33,435 bases of DNA from Glaciecola sp038744645 (GCA_038744645.1 JBCDMA010000005.1:1-33435), one strand, 5' to 3'; shown: positions 24,416 through 33,058, counted from the stretch's first letter. Made by a program: numbers and translations. The notes: generated by a model from the letters alone, not told the origin.

Positions 24416-26551
24416 CTAAAAACTGTAACTCAGTGTTCCAACAATCGTGCGTTCTTCACCTGGGAAACAATCTCCACGCGCGAGACATGTCGAGAAGTAC
24501 TCTTTATCCGTCAAGTTGCGAATATTGAGACTGCCCACTAAGTTTTCGTTAAATTGATATGAGGCAAGGAAATCGACAACAGTGACGGCATCCGTTTCGA
24601 TACGCAAAGAAGCGCCATTACTTTCGTTACTGCTCACATATCTCACACCTGCACCAATGCGCAAACCGTCTACAGGCCCTTGTTTTGGTTCCCAAGACGC
24701 CCACAGAGAAGCAGTATTGGAAGGCTCACTGGGTCTCGGCGTTTCAGTACCATCTACCGCTACTTCGTCTGCATTAAGGTGTAGATAATCAAAGTCGAAT
24801 GAAAAGTCACCAACGTTAACAAGTGCCTCTACCTCAAAACCATCAGCTGTGATTGACAACCCAGGTTGTGTTGAGCCGTTAGCCAAAAAATCGACCAGAT
24901 TATCTTCTTCTAGATCAAAGTAAGAAACAATAAACACATTGGTACTGTTCTTGGGTTGATATTTCAGACCAACTTCGACTTGCTCGCCTTTTCTAGGCAG
25001 TAACGACGTACCCGTAATAACATCGGTACCAACCGTAGCGCGGAATGATTCCGAATAACTGATATAAGGGTTTAGACCAAAGTCAGTCTGATATAGCGCA
25101 CCCACAGAAATTGGTGTTTCATTGTCGCTTTGATCGCTTGAAGCATCTTCAGAATCTACTGAAGAAAATCGAATACCAAGATTTAAGATAAGATTGCCAT
25201 AAGTGATATGGTCAACAAGGTAGACATCACTTGCTTTAGTATTGTCTTCACTCAAAAACCGAGCAGCATCAAGCGTGGCTGGATCAGGGATATCAGAACC
25301 ATCGTATACTGGGTTAAAGATGTTAAATGCTGTGGGAGATACGAATACAAAGGCTTGGTTACTAAATGTATCAACATCTTGGTAGTTAACACCTGCAAGC
25401 AATTGATGATTGAATGCACCCGTTTCAAAATCAGCATTCAACCGCAAATCAAATGCGAATTGATCAGAACCGGCGGGACCGCCAAAAAATGAACGTACTA
25501 TCGCAGTACCGTCGGGAAGCAGTCTAGGATTGCCGTCACCCAAAAACGATATCCACGTTTGCTGGTAGTCGGCTTCATTGTCGCGATATCGCACTGTACC
25601 ATTAAAAGTGAGCCAATCGTTAAAATCGTGACTGGCAAATAGACTGATGGTCGTTGACTCACTGTCGAAGCGATTAAAGCTTGGATCACCAACATACACA
25701 GACGAATCCACCTGCTGCGCGGGCGCTGCAGCGCAGAGATTAGGATCTGAAATAGTTATGTCATTAGACTGGCAGGCCGTCGCGGTAAGCGGCAAAAACT
25801 GTGCGTTTGTATCACTTTTTCTATCGGTATAATTAAATAACGCTGTGATTCTAGTGGTGTCGTTTTGATAGGTAATTGATGGTGCAAGGACAATGACGTC
25901 ATCGTTGACAAAATCAACCTGAGTATCGCTATCTCGATAAATACCAACAAATCGACCGGTCCAATTACCATTGCCGCTCAGGTCAACACCCAAATCGACC
26001 GACGCTTGATATCTTTCATGGCTTCCTGCATTTAACACCAATTCTTTGTCTAGATTGTTAGCGCTTGCAACTTTACTTATCGTACTGACGATACCACCGG
26101 GGGCCGCTTGGCCATACAGCACGGAGGCTGGGCCTTTTAATATTTCAACTTGTTCCAAGGTGTAAACATCAGCGCGAGCATTGTTAAAGAAGCCAAATTG
26201 CACCTGTAGGTTGTCTTGATACTGCGGAGCGTCTAGTCCACGTATTGAAAATGAGTCGGACCGCGTAGCTGGTCCAAATGCATTCCCAGTAACGCCAGCG
26301 GTGTAGTTCACTGTATTGCTCAACACCAACGCACCGCGATCTAAGAATTCATCTGAAGTAATGATCGACAGTGAACGAGGTGTTTCTAAAAGTGGAATAT
26401 TGGACTTGGTAGCGCCGAAAATAGAGGGCTGACCGACAACATTAATGCGTTCAACTTCCGACTCGGGTTGCTCATCAACTGAATCAGTTTGTGCATATGC
26501 ATTTGTGATACACAGCGCCAGTATGCTTAATGAAGTGTGTACTTTTCTCAT
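24416..26551 (-). CDS. TonB-dependent siderophore receptor
   Basis: 711 aa. A signal peptide (cleavage near YAQ, about residue 21) is followed by an acidic stretch and the TonB-box-like ERINVVGQ. The plug domain (about 55-165) contains LETPRSLSIITSDEF and VEILKGPASVLYGQAAPGGIVSTISK, the siderophore-receptor (FhuA/FoxA-like) signature. A 22-stranded barrel ends at TIVGTLSYSF with the terminal Phe. It imports ferric siderophores across the outer membrane, powered by TonB. AAGAAGGA lies 6 nt before the start. It shares an intergenic region with the divergent second receptor, and a Fur-box-like palindrome lies 20 nt upstream of its ATG. The siderophore cannot be told from the sequence. Confidence 0.93.
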   Translation of the reverse strand: MRKVHTSLSILALCITNAYAQTDSVDEQPESEVERINVVGQPSIFGATKSNIPLLETPRSLSIITSDEFLDRGALVLSNTVNYTAGVTGNAFGPATRSDSFSIRGLDAPQYQDNLQVQFGFFNNARADVYTLEQVEILKGPASVLYGQAAPGGIVSTISKVASANNLDKELVLNAGSHERYQASVDLGVDLSGNGNWTGRFVGIYRDSDTQVDFVNDDVIVLAPSITYQNDTTRITALFNYTDRKSDTNAQFLPLTATACQSNDITISDPNLCAAAPAQQVDSSVYVGDPSFNRFDSESTTISLFASHDFNDWLTFNGTVRYRDNEADYQQTWISFLGDGNPRLLPDGTAIVRSFFGGPAGSDQFAFDLRLNADFETGAFNHQLLAGVNYQDVDTFSNQAFVFVSPTAFNIFNPVYDGSDIPDPATLDAARFLSEDNTKASDVYLVDHITYGNLILNLGIRFSSVDSEDASSDQSDNETPISVGALYQTDFGLNPYISYSESFRATVGTDVITGTSLLPRKGEQVEVGLKYQPKNSTNVFIVSYFDLEEDNLVDFLANGSTQPGLSITADGFEVEALVNVGDFSFDFDYLHLNADEVAVDGTETPRPSEPSNTASLWASWEPKQGPVDGLRIGAGVRYVSSNESNGASLRIETDAVTVVDFLASYQFNENLVGSLNIRNLTDKEYFSTCLARGDCFPGEERTIVGTLSYSF

Positions 26552-26571
26552 GTTTTTCCTTCTTCTTTTAA

Positions 26572-26590
26572 CTTAATGATAATCATTAGC
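26572..26590. promoter_or_regulatory. Fur-box-like operator
   Basis: This matches 16 of 19 positions of the E. coli Fur consensus, including the central palindrome TAATGATAATCATTA. It lies just upstream of the minus-strand receptor and 92 nt from the plus-strand one, so iron-dependent repression of the first gene is likely and of the second possible. The match is seen; regulation is inferred. Confidence 0.85.
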
Positions 26591-26682
26591 ATTTAACGCG
26601 CATATTGTGTATATTCACTTCGCAAAAGTAAATAAGAATTATTCACAATTAGTGATGAAGATAAAAAAGCCAAGGGAACACC

Positions 26683-28854
26683 ATGTATAAAAAGTCCATT
26701 CTAGCGTTGGCAATTGCGTCGTTTTCAACATTGACAGTGCCCAATGTATTCGCACAAAGTAACAATCAAGGCACTCAAGAAGACGCATCAGAGGCAGAAG
26801 AAGTAGAGCGCATTACGGTTATAAGTAGAGGGCTCAACCTTTATCGTCAAGGCGACAGTAATACTGGTAAGTTAACGGTCGATCCGCTCAACTCTACGCA
26901 AATCATTCAATCCATAAACGCAAGCTTAATAGAAGATCAGGGTGCCAGAGATGCGCTGGATTTGTATCGAAATATCGCGGGAGTGAGTTTCTTTAGTTAT
27001 GCAGGCGTTACCGCGCGCGGATTTAGACAAGAGGAAATATTCTTTGATGGATTGCGGGGCGACCCATATGTTGGATTCAATGTGCCTCAACTTTTTAATG
27101 TCGAGCGCGTAGACTTCCTCAAAGGACCTGCTGGTATGCTCTACGGACCTGGTAATCCCGGCGGTTTGTTCAATTACATAACAAAAAAACCAAAGTCGGA
27201 ATTTGCGGCCAATGTTCGCGGTATTCTCGGCACAGACAGCAGATACGGTGTTTCAGGTGAAATAACAGGTGAAATTGCGGAAGGGCATAGTGCCAGAGCG
27301 GGTGTGTTTTATGAGGAACTAGATAACCTGCGAGTATTTTCAAATACTGAGACAATCATCGTAGATCTGGGCTATTCAGTGGACTTATCTGGCCATCTGT
27401 TTACAGCGCAATATACGTTCTATGGTCAAGATTTAGGCGCAAACCGACTTCGCGGTGTGCCAGTTGACGATGACGGCAATTTTCTTGTTGATCCTTCCTG
27501 GAATCACAACGAAGCCAGCGACTTTTTGAATCTGGAATCAGATGTGTTTCAGTTTTTATTGGAAGGCGATATATCAGACTCCCTTAGCTATGATGCAAAA
27601 TTGCGCTTTATCAGCAATGAGCAAGAACAAGAGTACCATGAGCCTCGCGCCCTTATCGATACCGATGGAGACGATGTTCCTGACTTAGTCGGTCGAGAGT
27701 TCAGAGACCAGCTTCGCGAAGAAGATACGACTGCAGCATCAATCAACTTTGTATATGAAGGCGAAGCGCTAGACGCAGATCATCGCGTCGCTTTTGGTGT
27801 TGAGTATTTTGAAGGAGAATTCAATGGTGACTTCGGCATAGCACGATTGAATGCCGACTTCATTCAACGTTTCCTTACAGGAACATCACTGCCATCCGAT
27901 ATCATCCCATTGCGACTCAATGATCCTAACTATGGAGAGACAAACTTTGATAATTATGACGTTGCATTTTTTGATTCAGATTCAGATGAAGAACAAACGG
28001 GCATTTATGCGCTCAACGAATTCGCTTGGGAGCAATACACCTTCGTCGCCGGGCTGCGTTATGATGATTATGACACAGACAACAATGTTTCATTTAGAGT
28101 GGGCGGGATCTATAAACCAACCGCTGATATTTCGCTGTTCATTCAATATGCAGACTCGTTTATTCCACAATCTGCAGGCACTCAAGTCCCTGAAGTTGGC
28201 GGACCTTTCGACCCAACCACAGGCACCATTATTGAAGCGGGGGTAAATGCCGATTTATTTGATGGGTCGACCTTAATCAGAGCGTCTATATATCAAATAA
28301 AAAGAGAGAACATTTTGCAGAATACGGGGCTTGATATTGGTGGCGATGGAGAGGATGATCTCGCACCCATTGGTGAAGTGACCAGTGACGGATTTGAGGT
28401 AGAATTTATTTCGGACCTTACAGAAAACTGGGTATTAAGTCTTTCATACGCATATAACGACGCGCGTGTCACGGCAGATGCCGCTAATGGAGGAGGAATT
28501 TCGAACTTAGGATCTGGCGACAGATTCACTAATGCTCCTGAAAATACGTTCGGATTTTGGACGCGATATCAGGTTCCACATCTGAACTTAGCCTTCGCGT
28601 TTGGAGGAAATTTTGTGGATGAACAGTTAGCATTCAGCCGATTTGTCAATGGCGAACGAGTCGCTGGGCAAACTGTGCAGGACTTCTTTATATTTGATAC
28701 GTCAATTATTTGGGAAGTAGAAAATTATAAAGTGTTGTTCAGGATCGACAACCTCTTCGACAAGGAATATGCAACCAGTGGATTCCTGGAAAGAACAGGG
28801 CATTTCCCTGGCGAAGAGAGACAAGCGTTTGTTGAATTAACCTATAAATTTTAA
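26683..28854 (+). CDS. TonB-dependent siderophore receptor (second of a divergent pair)
   Basis: 723 aa. A signal peptide ends near VFAQS (about residue 25); the TonB-box-like ERITVISRG follows. The plug (about 60-170) has the family signature FNVERVDFLKGPAGMLYGPGNPGGLFNYITKKP. The barrel ends in AFVELTYKF with the terminal Phe. The ribosome binding site AAGGGA precedes the ATG. A weak promoter (TTCACT at 26614-26619, 17 nt, AATTAT at 26637-26642) is possible, downstream of the Fur box. The extracellular loops are rich in acidic residues, e.g. DSDSDEE near 430. It differs enough from the divergent receptor to suggest a different ligand. It converges with the phoX-type gene across a hairpin. 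Confidence 0.93.
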   Translation: MYKKSILALAIASFSTLTVPNVFAQSNNQGTQEDASEAEEVERITVISRGLNLYRQGDSNTGKLTVDPLNSTQIIQSINASLIEDQGARDALDLYRNIAGVSFFSYAGVTARGFRQEEIFFDGLRGDPYVGFNVPQLFNVERVDFLKGPAGMLYGPGNPGGLFNYITKKPKSEFAANVRGILGTDSRYGVSGEITGEIAEGHSARAGVFYEELDNLRVFSNTETIIVDLGYSVDLSGHLFTAQYTFYGQDLGANRLRGVPVDDDGNFLVDPSWNHNEASDFLNLESDVFQFLLEGDISDSLSYDAKLRFISNEQEQEYHEPRALIDTDGDDVPDLVGREFRDQLREEDTTAASINFVYEGEALDADHRVAFGVEYFEGEFNGDFGIARLNADFIQRFLTGTSLPSDIIPLRLNDPNYGETNFDNYDVAFFDSDSDEEQTGIYALNEFAWEQYTFVAGLRYDDYDTDNNVSFRVGGIYKPTADISLFIQYADSFIPQSAGTQVPEVGGPFDPTTGTIIEAGVNADLFDGSTLIRASIYQIKRENILQNTGLDIGGDGEDDLAPIGEVTSDGFEVEFISDLTENWVLSLSYAYNDARVTADAANGGGISNLGSGDRFTNAPENTFGFWTRYQVPHLNLAFAFGGNFVDEQLAFSRFVNGERVAGQTVQDFFIFDTSIIWEVENYKVLFRIDNLFDKEYATSGFLERTGHFPGEERQAFVELTYKF

Positions 28855-28867
28855 TGCGGATTACCGA

Positions 28868-28889
28868 GGGGAATAGTCCTCTATTCCCC
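28868..28889. terminator. Perfect 9-bp hairpin between convergent genes
   Basis: GGGGAATAG, a 4-nt loop TCCT, then CTATTCCCC. It sits 13 nt after the plus-strand receptor stop codon and 46 nt beyond the stop codon of the convergent PhoX-type gene, as expected for a bidirectional terminator. Neither strand has a T-tract, so efficiency is uncertain. Confidence 0.6.
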
Positions 28890-28935
28890 CAAGCAATTGG
28901 CATTGCGTCGCGGCATATCAGATAAGTTGTCGCAA

Positions 28936-30846
28936 TCAACTGCCTATTCTTCCTCCGCCGTCCTTGGTGATAACCACGACGGACGGTCTTGGCGGCATAT
29001 CAGGCCTAAAATCCGGCCATCGCGTGCTCGGCACGTCAAACGTACTGCCTTCTCCAGGATGTTGTACAGCCGAGAAAAAGTTCTCAGCATCGGGTGTGAA
29101 AAAAGGACCGCACATTTCAGCGCCAATAGGCGCGCGTAAGAAGCGCTTGGTAAGTCCTCTGAATTCACCAGAGACTTCGGTTGCCCACACGCCATCAGCA
29201 ACACCGAATGCCTTGGCGCCGTCACTGGAAATCCATAAATTTCCAAGTGCATCAAACGCACAATTGTCAGGGCACGCCAACCAGCCATTGTCAGACACTG
29301 CAGGGTGATATTTGGTACCTTGTTCATCTTTTGGCCCGCAGACCAATATCAGATCCCAACTAAAGGTTTCCGTATTATGGTTTCCGTCAGGCGGTGTGAG
29401 TTCGAGGACCTGCCCACCATTGTTATTAGGTCGCGGATTTGGTCCGTCGGTTTGGTCATTGTCGCGTTTATGATTGTTCGTCAACATTACATAGACGTGT
29501 CCCGTCTGAGGATTGACCTCGACGTCTTCTGGTCTATCCATCGGCGTCGCGCCGAGGAGATCTGCCGCTTTTCTACAATCTATCTGCACATCGGCCTGAC
29601 TATTGAATCCATTTTGCGACGTAAGTGGTCCTTCGTCATGCACCATTGCCAGCCATTTAACACTGCCATCATCTTCGAATTTGGCGCAGTACAATGTCCC
29701 TTCTTCAAGCAAGGTTAAATTGGCTTCTCTATTTGATGGCTGGTATTTATTTTTGCTGACAAAACGATAGAGATATTCAAACCGCTGATCGTCCCCTGTG
29801 TACGCAACTACATGACCGTCGGTGTTGATAAAGACGTTGGCACCTTCGTGTTTAAATCTGCCCAATGCTGTGCGTTTTTTCGGTGTTGATGTTGGGTCAT
29901 AGGGGTCAATCTCCACAACCCAACCTACATGTAGCGGCTCTGCAGGTGTTTTCGTCATATCAAAACGTGCGTCATGCAAACCCCAGCTCCCTCGAAACTC
30001 ACTGTGCATGCCAAAGCGCTCATAATTTTCTCTTTCAGGATTGTCGCGATAGTCGCCACCAAACATATAATCAATGTTCTCTTCACCCGTCAATATTGTG
30101 CCCCAAGGCGTCACGCCTCCGGAACAGTTGCCGTATGTACCAAAGGTTTTTATACCGTCTCGTGAATAGTTGGTCTTTAACCTTTCGCTGCCTGACGCCG
30201 GGCCTGTGATTGCCATTGTGGTGTTTGGCGTTATGCGACGATTGTGCTTAGAACCAAGCACTGTTTGCCACTGCTCATTGTCGCCTTTGCGGATCTCGAC
30301 AATGCTCAATCCATGCGATGCCATATTGATTTTGGCTTGCGCTGGCGTCAGTACAGTTTCATTGGGTGAACCAGGAAACATCATCTCTGATCGGACATAT
30401 TCATGATTCACCACCAATAGACCGCTGTTTGAGTTTGACGAGCCAAGCGGCAGAGGTACGTATCCTACAAAATCATTATTGAATCCAAATTGCTGAAGTT
30501 GTGCTTCTTCTGTTTGCTTATTCGGGTCAAATTCTGGTGCATCAAGGAATAATGGGTCACCCCAACGAACCAACACCTGCGTACTATAGCCTTGTGGCAC
30601 AGTGAAAAGTTCATCAAGTCCGTGAGGCACTTCTTTGAATGAAAGGGAGCTGGGTTCTATCGCTTTTTTTACTGATTCATTTGTCTGTTTTTCTTGACTC
30701 GCTGAACGCGTGTAGGAGTTAACACTGCACCCAGCTAATGCTAACGCAGCCCCTGTATAGCCCATTCCTGTAAGTAATTGGCGGCGCGACATTCGCGCGG
30801 AAAGCACATGCTGAAAAGTGGGTGATTCATTTTGCTTTTTGGTCAT
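28936..30846 (-). CDS. PhoX-family alkaline phosphatase (DUF839), Tat-exported
   Basis: 636 aa from the ATG at 30846; an in-frame ATG at 30876 adds ten residues (with two Cys) ahead of the conserved PhoX start. The N-terminus FQHVLSARMSRRQLLTG has the twin-arginine motif SRRQLL and a hydrophobic stretch ending in LALAGC, which may also be lipidated. The family motif order is clear: PEFDPNKQTEEAQLQQFG, NHEY, YGNCSGGVTPWGTILTGEEN, VVEIDPYDP, ALGRFKHEGANV, YTGDDQRFEYLYRFVS, DRPEDVEVNP and CPDNCAFDALGNLWISSDG. PhoX enzymes carry iron and calcium and release phosphate from monoesters in the periplasm. Convergent with the siderophore receptor; no Pho box was recognised. Confidence 0.92.
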   Translation of the reverse strand: MTKKQNESPTFQHVLSARMSRRQLLTGMGYTGAALALAGCSVNSYTRSASQEKQTNESVKKAIEPSSLSFKEVPHGLDELFTVPQGYSTQVLVRWGDPLFLDAPEFDPNKQTEEAQLQQFGFNNDFVGYVPLPLGSSNSNSGLLVVNHEYVRSEMMFPGSPNETVLTPAQAKINMASHGLSIVEIRKGDNEQWQTVLGSKHNRRITPNTTMAITGPASGSERLKTNYSRDGIKTFGTYGNCSGGVTPWGTILTGEENIDYMFGGDYRDNPERENYERFGMHSEFRGSWGLHDARFDMTKTPAEPLHVGWVVEIDPYDPTSTPKKRTALGRFKHEGANVFINTDGHVVAYTGDDQRFEYLYRFVSKNKYQPSNREANLTLLEEGTLYCAKFEDDGSVKWLAMVHDEGPLTSQNGFNSQADVQIDCRKAADLLGATPMDRPEDVEVNPQTGHVYVMLTNNHKRDNDQTDGPNPRPNNNGGQVLELTPPDGNHNTETFSWDLILVCGPKDEQGTKYHPAVSDNGWLACPDNCAFDALGNLWISSDGAKAFGVADGVWATEVSGEFRGLTKRFLRAPIGAEMCGPFFTPDAENFFSAVQHPGEGSTFDVPSTRWPDFRPDMPPRPSVVVITKDGGGRIGS

Positions 30847-31215
30847 ACTCTTTTTGCCACAATAATTGCAATACATTGCAATAGTTTGTTTATCATTTGT
30901 TAATTAATGACTGAACTGAAGACGTTTTTCTGATGATTGTATTTTATGCTACGCATGCAAGTAAAACAGCATTTATGCATGCAGTGTTACACGTATTTTT
31001 AAGACAAGGATAATAGCCTCTGATTAAACTAATATGTCAGAGTTTTCTTATAGTGTTGAGTCGCATCCAATTGAATCAGGATACAATGGCGTCACGAAAT
31101 CTTAAACGTGCACGCCACTTAAAAATCACAGCAGAGGGTTATATTAGATATACAAACTAATGCAGCGACGATTTTTCTGTCGGATGACAAAGCCAACAGA
31201 AAACGCCTTAGCTCT
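30847..31215. other. Intergenic region (369 bp) upstream of the PhoX-type gene
   Basis: AT-rich. It contains GCATGCA and TGCATGC in inverted order around 30954-30983, a CTCTGA/TCAGAG dyad (31018-31042) followed by TTTTC, and the hairpin after the PepSY-like gene (31173-31203). A phosphate-responsive promoter for the PhoX-type gene is expected, but no clear Pho box is seen. No convincing ORF. Confidence 0.4.
31173..31203 (-). terminator. Hairpin downstream of the PepSY-like gene
   Basis: TTTTCTGT and ACAGAAAA pair perfectly, and the stem extends by two GC pairs across one position that is a U-G wobble in minus-strand RNA; the loop is 9 nt. It starts 12 nt beyond the stop codon of the PepSY-like gene. 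No T-tract on the 3' side, so it is a terminator candidate only. Confidence 0.5.
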
Positions 31216-31488
31216 CTATCCTTCTCGTTCAATTTCTAAGATGTCTCCATCCATTGCAATATCGACTTCGACTCCCTCACCGTCGATTGTACCTTCTATT
31301 TCGTATATCTGTTCCCCATCTTCAGTTTCAATTTCTGCTGATTCAATGACAAGGTCAGGCAGTTCTGCACGCACTGCATCAAGAATTTCAGGTGGCACGT
31401 TTTCGATAGCAACATCTACCTCGTCTTCCGTAATCGTGCATCCTGTGAACAAACCTGTTAAAGCAATAAGAGCAATCATTTTTTTCAT
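31216..31488 (-). CDS. Small acidic PepSY-like lipoprotein
   Basis: 90 aa from the ATG at 31488, which has GGAGA about 7 nt upstream; the frame is open to 31527, but those residues precede the signal peptide. The lipobox LFTGC puts the lipidated Cys near residue 16. The mature part is very acidic and follows the PepSY-like pattern: IPPEILDAV-type helix (VPPEILDAVRAELPD), then ESAEIETEDGEQIYEIEGTIDGEGVEVDIAMDG strands ending in ILEIE. Such domains are thought to inhibit proteases or bind peptides in the envelope; the exact role is unknown. It is divergent from the nucleotidyltransferase gene. Confidence 0.8.
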   Translation of the reverse strand: MKKMIALIALTGLFTGCTITEDEVDVAIENVPPEILDAVRAELPDLVIESAEIETEDGEQIYEIEGTIDGEGVEVDIAMDGDILEIEREG

Positions 31489-31673
31489 TAGTATTTCTCC
31501 ATTTTTTATAAAAAGTATGGCGTTCATCTCTTCAACTCTTTACAAACCTTGGAAGCGATTTATACGCCCAGCTTTAATACTAGTCTATGCCCAGCATTTA
31601 TGAATAGCGCCTGGCTATTGAAATAGACGGACGCACATCATATTCTAGGATGCTGCGCTAATTTTACCGCACT

Positions 31674-31690
31674 AGCTGCTCTTGGCAGCT
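31674..31690 (+). other. Small hairpin upstream of the nucleotidyltransferase gene
   Basis: AGCTGC, a 5-nt loop, then GCAGCT, followed by TTAATATT, 26 nt before the ATG. It may lie in the 5' leader and affect translation, or be chance. Confidence 0.3.
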
Positions 31691-31716
31691 TTAATATTCT
31701 GAGTAACAGGTAAAAT

Positions 31717-32520
31717 ATGAGTTATCCAAACACCTTGCCAGCAGCACATAAAAATCTGCTTGATACCATTGTCGAAAAACTGTCTCAAGACCCGCGCATT
31801 GTTGGAATTGGGGCTAGCGGTTCATTTGCATCAAACACCATGGATCAATACAGTGACATTGACCTTGTGATTGCAATCGATCCGGCCAGTTACGACAATG
31901 TAATGAAACAACGTTTCGAAATAGTAAAGCGCATCGAAGGTTATTTTGCCGGATTCACTGGTGAACATGTCGGCGAACCTAGATTAATCATAGCGCTCTA
32001 TTCTCCTGCGCTGATCCATGTCGATTTTAAGTTTGTTTCGCTACCGGATGCAGCTCAACGCGTTGATAATACAAAAGTACTTTGGGAAAGAGGCAGTCTC
32101 CTAAGCAACATATATAAAAGCGCCGAGTATGCTTACCCACAACCCGACATCCAATGGATAGAAGATCGGTTCTGGATTTGGTTACACTATGGCACAGGCA
32201 AAATAGCGCGAGGCGAGTATTTTGAAGCCTTAGAGTTTTTGTCATTCTTAAGAATGCAGGTGCTATCTCCACTTGCGCTGAAACAAAATGGCCTCACACC
32301 TTTTGGCGTAAGAACGATTGAAAAAAGGCTGCCCGAATTCACGTCAATGCTAAAGACAACTGTCGCCACACCTGATAAACAGCCGTTGATTGATGCGTTT
32401 CAAAACGCGCTAAAGATGTATTTAGCATTGCGAAGCCAAGAAAAAGTTGCGGTAAATTCAGAGGCGCAGGCGCAATGTATTGCTTACTTTGAAAGGGAAC
32501 TGCTACATAGTACCGCTTAA
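31717..32520 (+). CDS. Nucleotidyltransferase-domain protein of unknown substrate
   Basis: 267 aa. A polymerase-beta-type nucleotidyltransferase fold: GIGASGSFASNTMDQYSDIDLVI gives the GS helix (about 32-37) and the DxD pair (D47, D49), and HVDFKF supplies the third carboxylate (D103). All three catalytic acids are therefore present. The C-terminal half is helical (WIWLHYGTGKIARGEYFEALEFLSFLR), similar to aminoglycoside adenylyltransferase and lincosamide-type families, but the substrate is not predictable. Solitary, without a HEPN partner, so it is not a standard MNT/HEPN toxin-antitoxin pair. AGGT lies about 6 nt before the ATG. It converges with the membrane-protein gene (16-nt gap). Confidence 0.8.
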   Translation: MSYPNTLPAAHKNLLDTIVEKLSQDPRIVGIGASGSFASNTMDQYSDIDLVIAIDPASYDNVMKQRFEIVKRIEGYFAGFTGEHVGEPRLIIALYSPALIHVDFKFVSLPDAAQRVDNTKVLWERGSLLSNIYKSAEYAYPQPDIQWIEDRFWIWLHYGTGKIARGEYFEALEFLSFLRMQVLSPLALKQNGLTPFGVRTIEKRLPEFTSMLKTTVATPDKQPLIDAFQNALKMYLALRSQEKVAVNSEAQAQCIAYFERELLHSTA

Positions 32521-32536
32521 GCTTAATTTTAACGCG

Positions 32537-32965
32537 CTAGGTGCGGTGTTTTAAGTATACAAATACGCTCAAAACGATGGCAGACGCGGATATGATTGTC
32601 ATTACGGTACCGGGTACAAAGTTGACAAAGCCGCCCAGATCTAAATATAAAAAATACCCGATATCGGCAAGACCGCCCACGAGTGCGGTTACCCATAAGG
32701 CGGTATCATTGTCTCGCCATATGAAAAATGCGCCAACGGTTGTTACAACACCAAACCAAAGCAAATTCCAACCATGTTGGTTTATCACTGCATTAACTGA
32801 CGGGTGATAGGCCATCTCAAGTAAAGCGGGCTCCACGCCATCGAGGATGCCTTGCAGCGATGCAGGTGTATCGCTATAGATGGTAATGATGCCCGCAAAT
32901 GCATGAACAAGGCCCCAGACGATCCATAAAACTGCTATTATCTTTAATAAAAATGATTTACTCAT
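32537..32965 (-). CDS. Four-helix membrane protein divergent from the Rrf2 regulator
   Basis: 142 aa from the ATG at 32965 (a GTG at 32974 is possible but less likely). Four hydrophobic segments: about 7-27, 62-80, 85-105 and 115-137. The first periplasmic loop (YSDTPASLQGILDG onwards) is the only sizeable soluble part. No family recognised. It shares a 92-nt divergent intergenic region with the Rrf2-type regulator, which contains two operator-like dyads, so this gene is very likely the regulator's target. Candidate roles are a stress-linked membrane carrier or redox partner; this is inference only. Confidence 0.7.
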   Translation of the reverse strand: MSKSFLLKIIAVLWIVWGLVHAFAGIITIYSDTPASLQGILDGVEPALLEMAYHPSVNAVINQHGWNLLWFGVVTTVGAFFIWRDNDTALWVTALVGGLADIGYFLYLDLGGFVNFVPGTVMTIISASAIVLSVFVYLKHRT

Positions 32966-32986
32966 ATTTATCACACGCCGTTAGTT

Positions 32987-33013
32987 TTAATGTAACCTTT
33001 ACAGTTGCATTAA
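32987..33013. promoter_or_regulatory. Operator-like dyad 1 (divergent promoter region)
   Basis: TTAATGTAAC, a 7-nt spacer, then GTTGCATTAA; the half-sites pair at 9 of 10 positions. It starts 21 nt upstream of the membrane-protein start codon. The spacer contains TTTACA (32998-33003), which sits 17 nt before TATAGC (33021-33026), so the dyad covers a plausible -35 box of the Rrf2-type gene. Confidence 0.75.
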
Positions 33014-33026
33014 AATAAAATATAGC
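32998..33026 (+). promoter_or_regulatory. Candidate sigma-70 promoter of the Rrf2-type gene
   Basis: TTTACA (-35, five of six consensus bases), a 17-nt spacer, then TATAGC (-10, four of six). Transcription would begin near 33033, at the left edge of dyad 2. Not tested. Confidence 0.45.
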
Positions 33027-33031
33027 GAAGT

Positions 33032-33058
33032 CAAATGCAACATAAAAAGTTACATTAA
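33032..33058. promoter_or_regulatory. Operator-like dyad 2, overlapping the Rrf2 gene start
   Basis: CAAATGCAAC, a 7-nt spacer, then GTTACATTAA, 45 nt centre to centre from dyad 1 and with the same spacer length. Its last base is the first base of the ATG. Half-sites in both dyads follow TTAATGYAAC or its complement. Binding would block transcription and ribosome access. Confidence 0.75.

Noticed and set aside
28944..29327. A 127-aa minus-strand reading frame and several opposite-strand frames inside the PhoX-type gene
   Set aside because: They overlap a clear full-length PhoX reading frame and have no recognisable protein features.
31085..31159. A 24-codon frame in the gap upstream of the PhoX-type gene
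   Set aside because: Too short, no convincing ribosome binding site, no recognisable features.
31717..32520. MNT/HEPN toxin-antitoxin module
   Set aside because: The nucleotidyltransferase has a long helical C-terminus and no adjacent HEPN gene.
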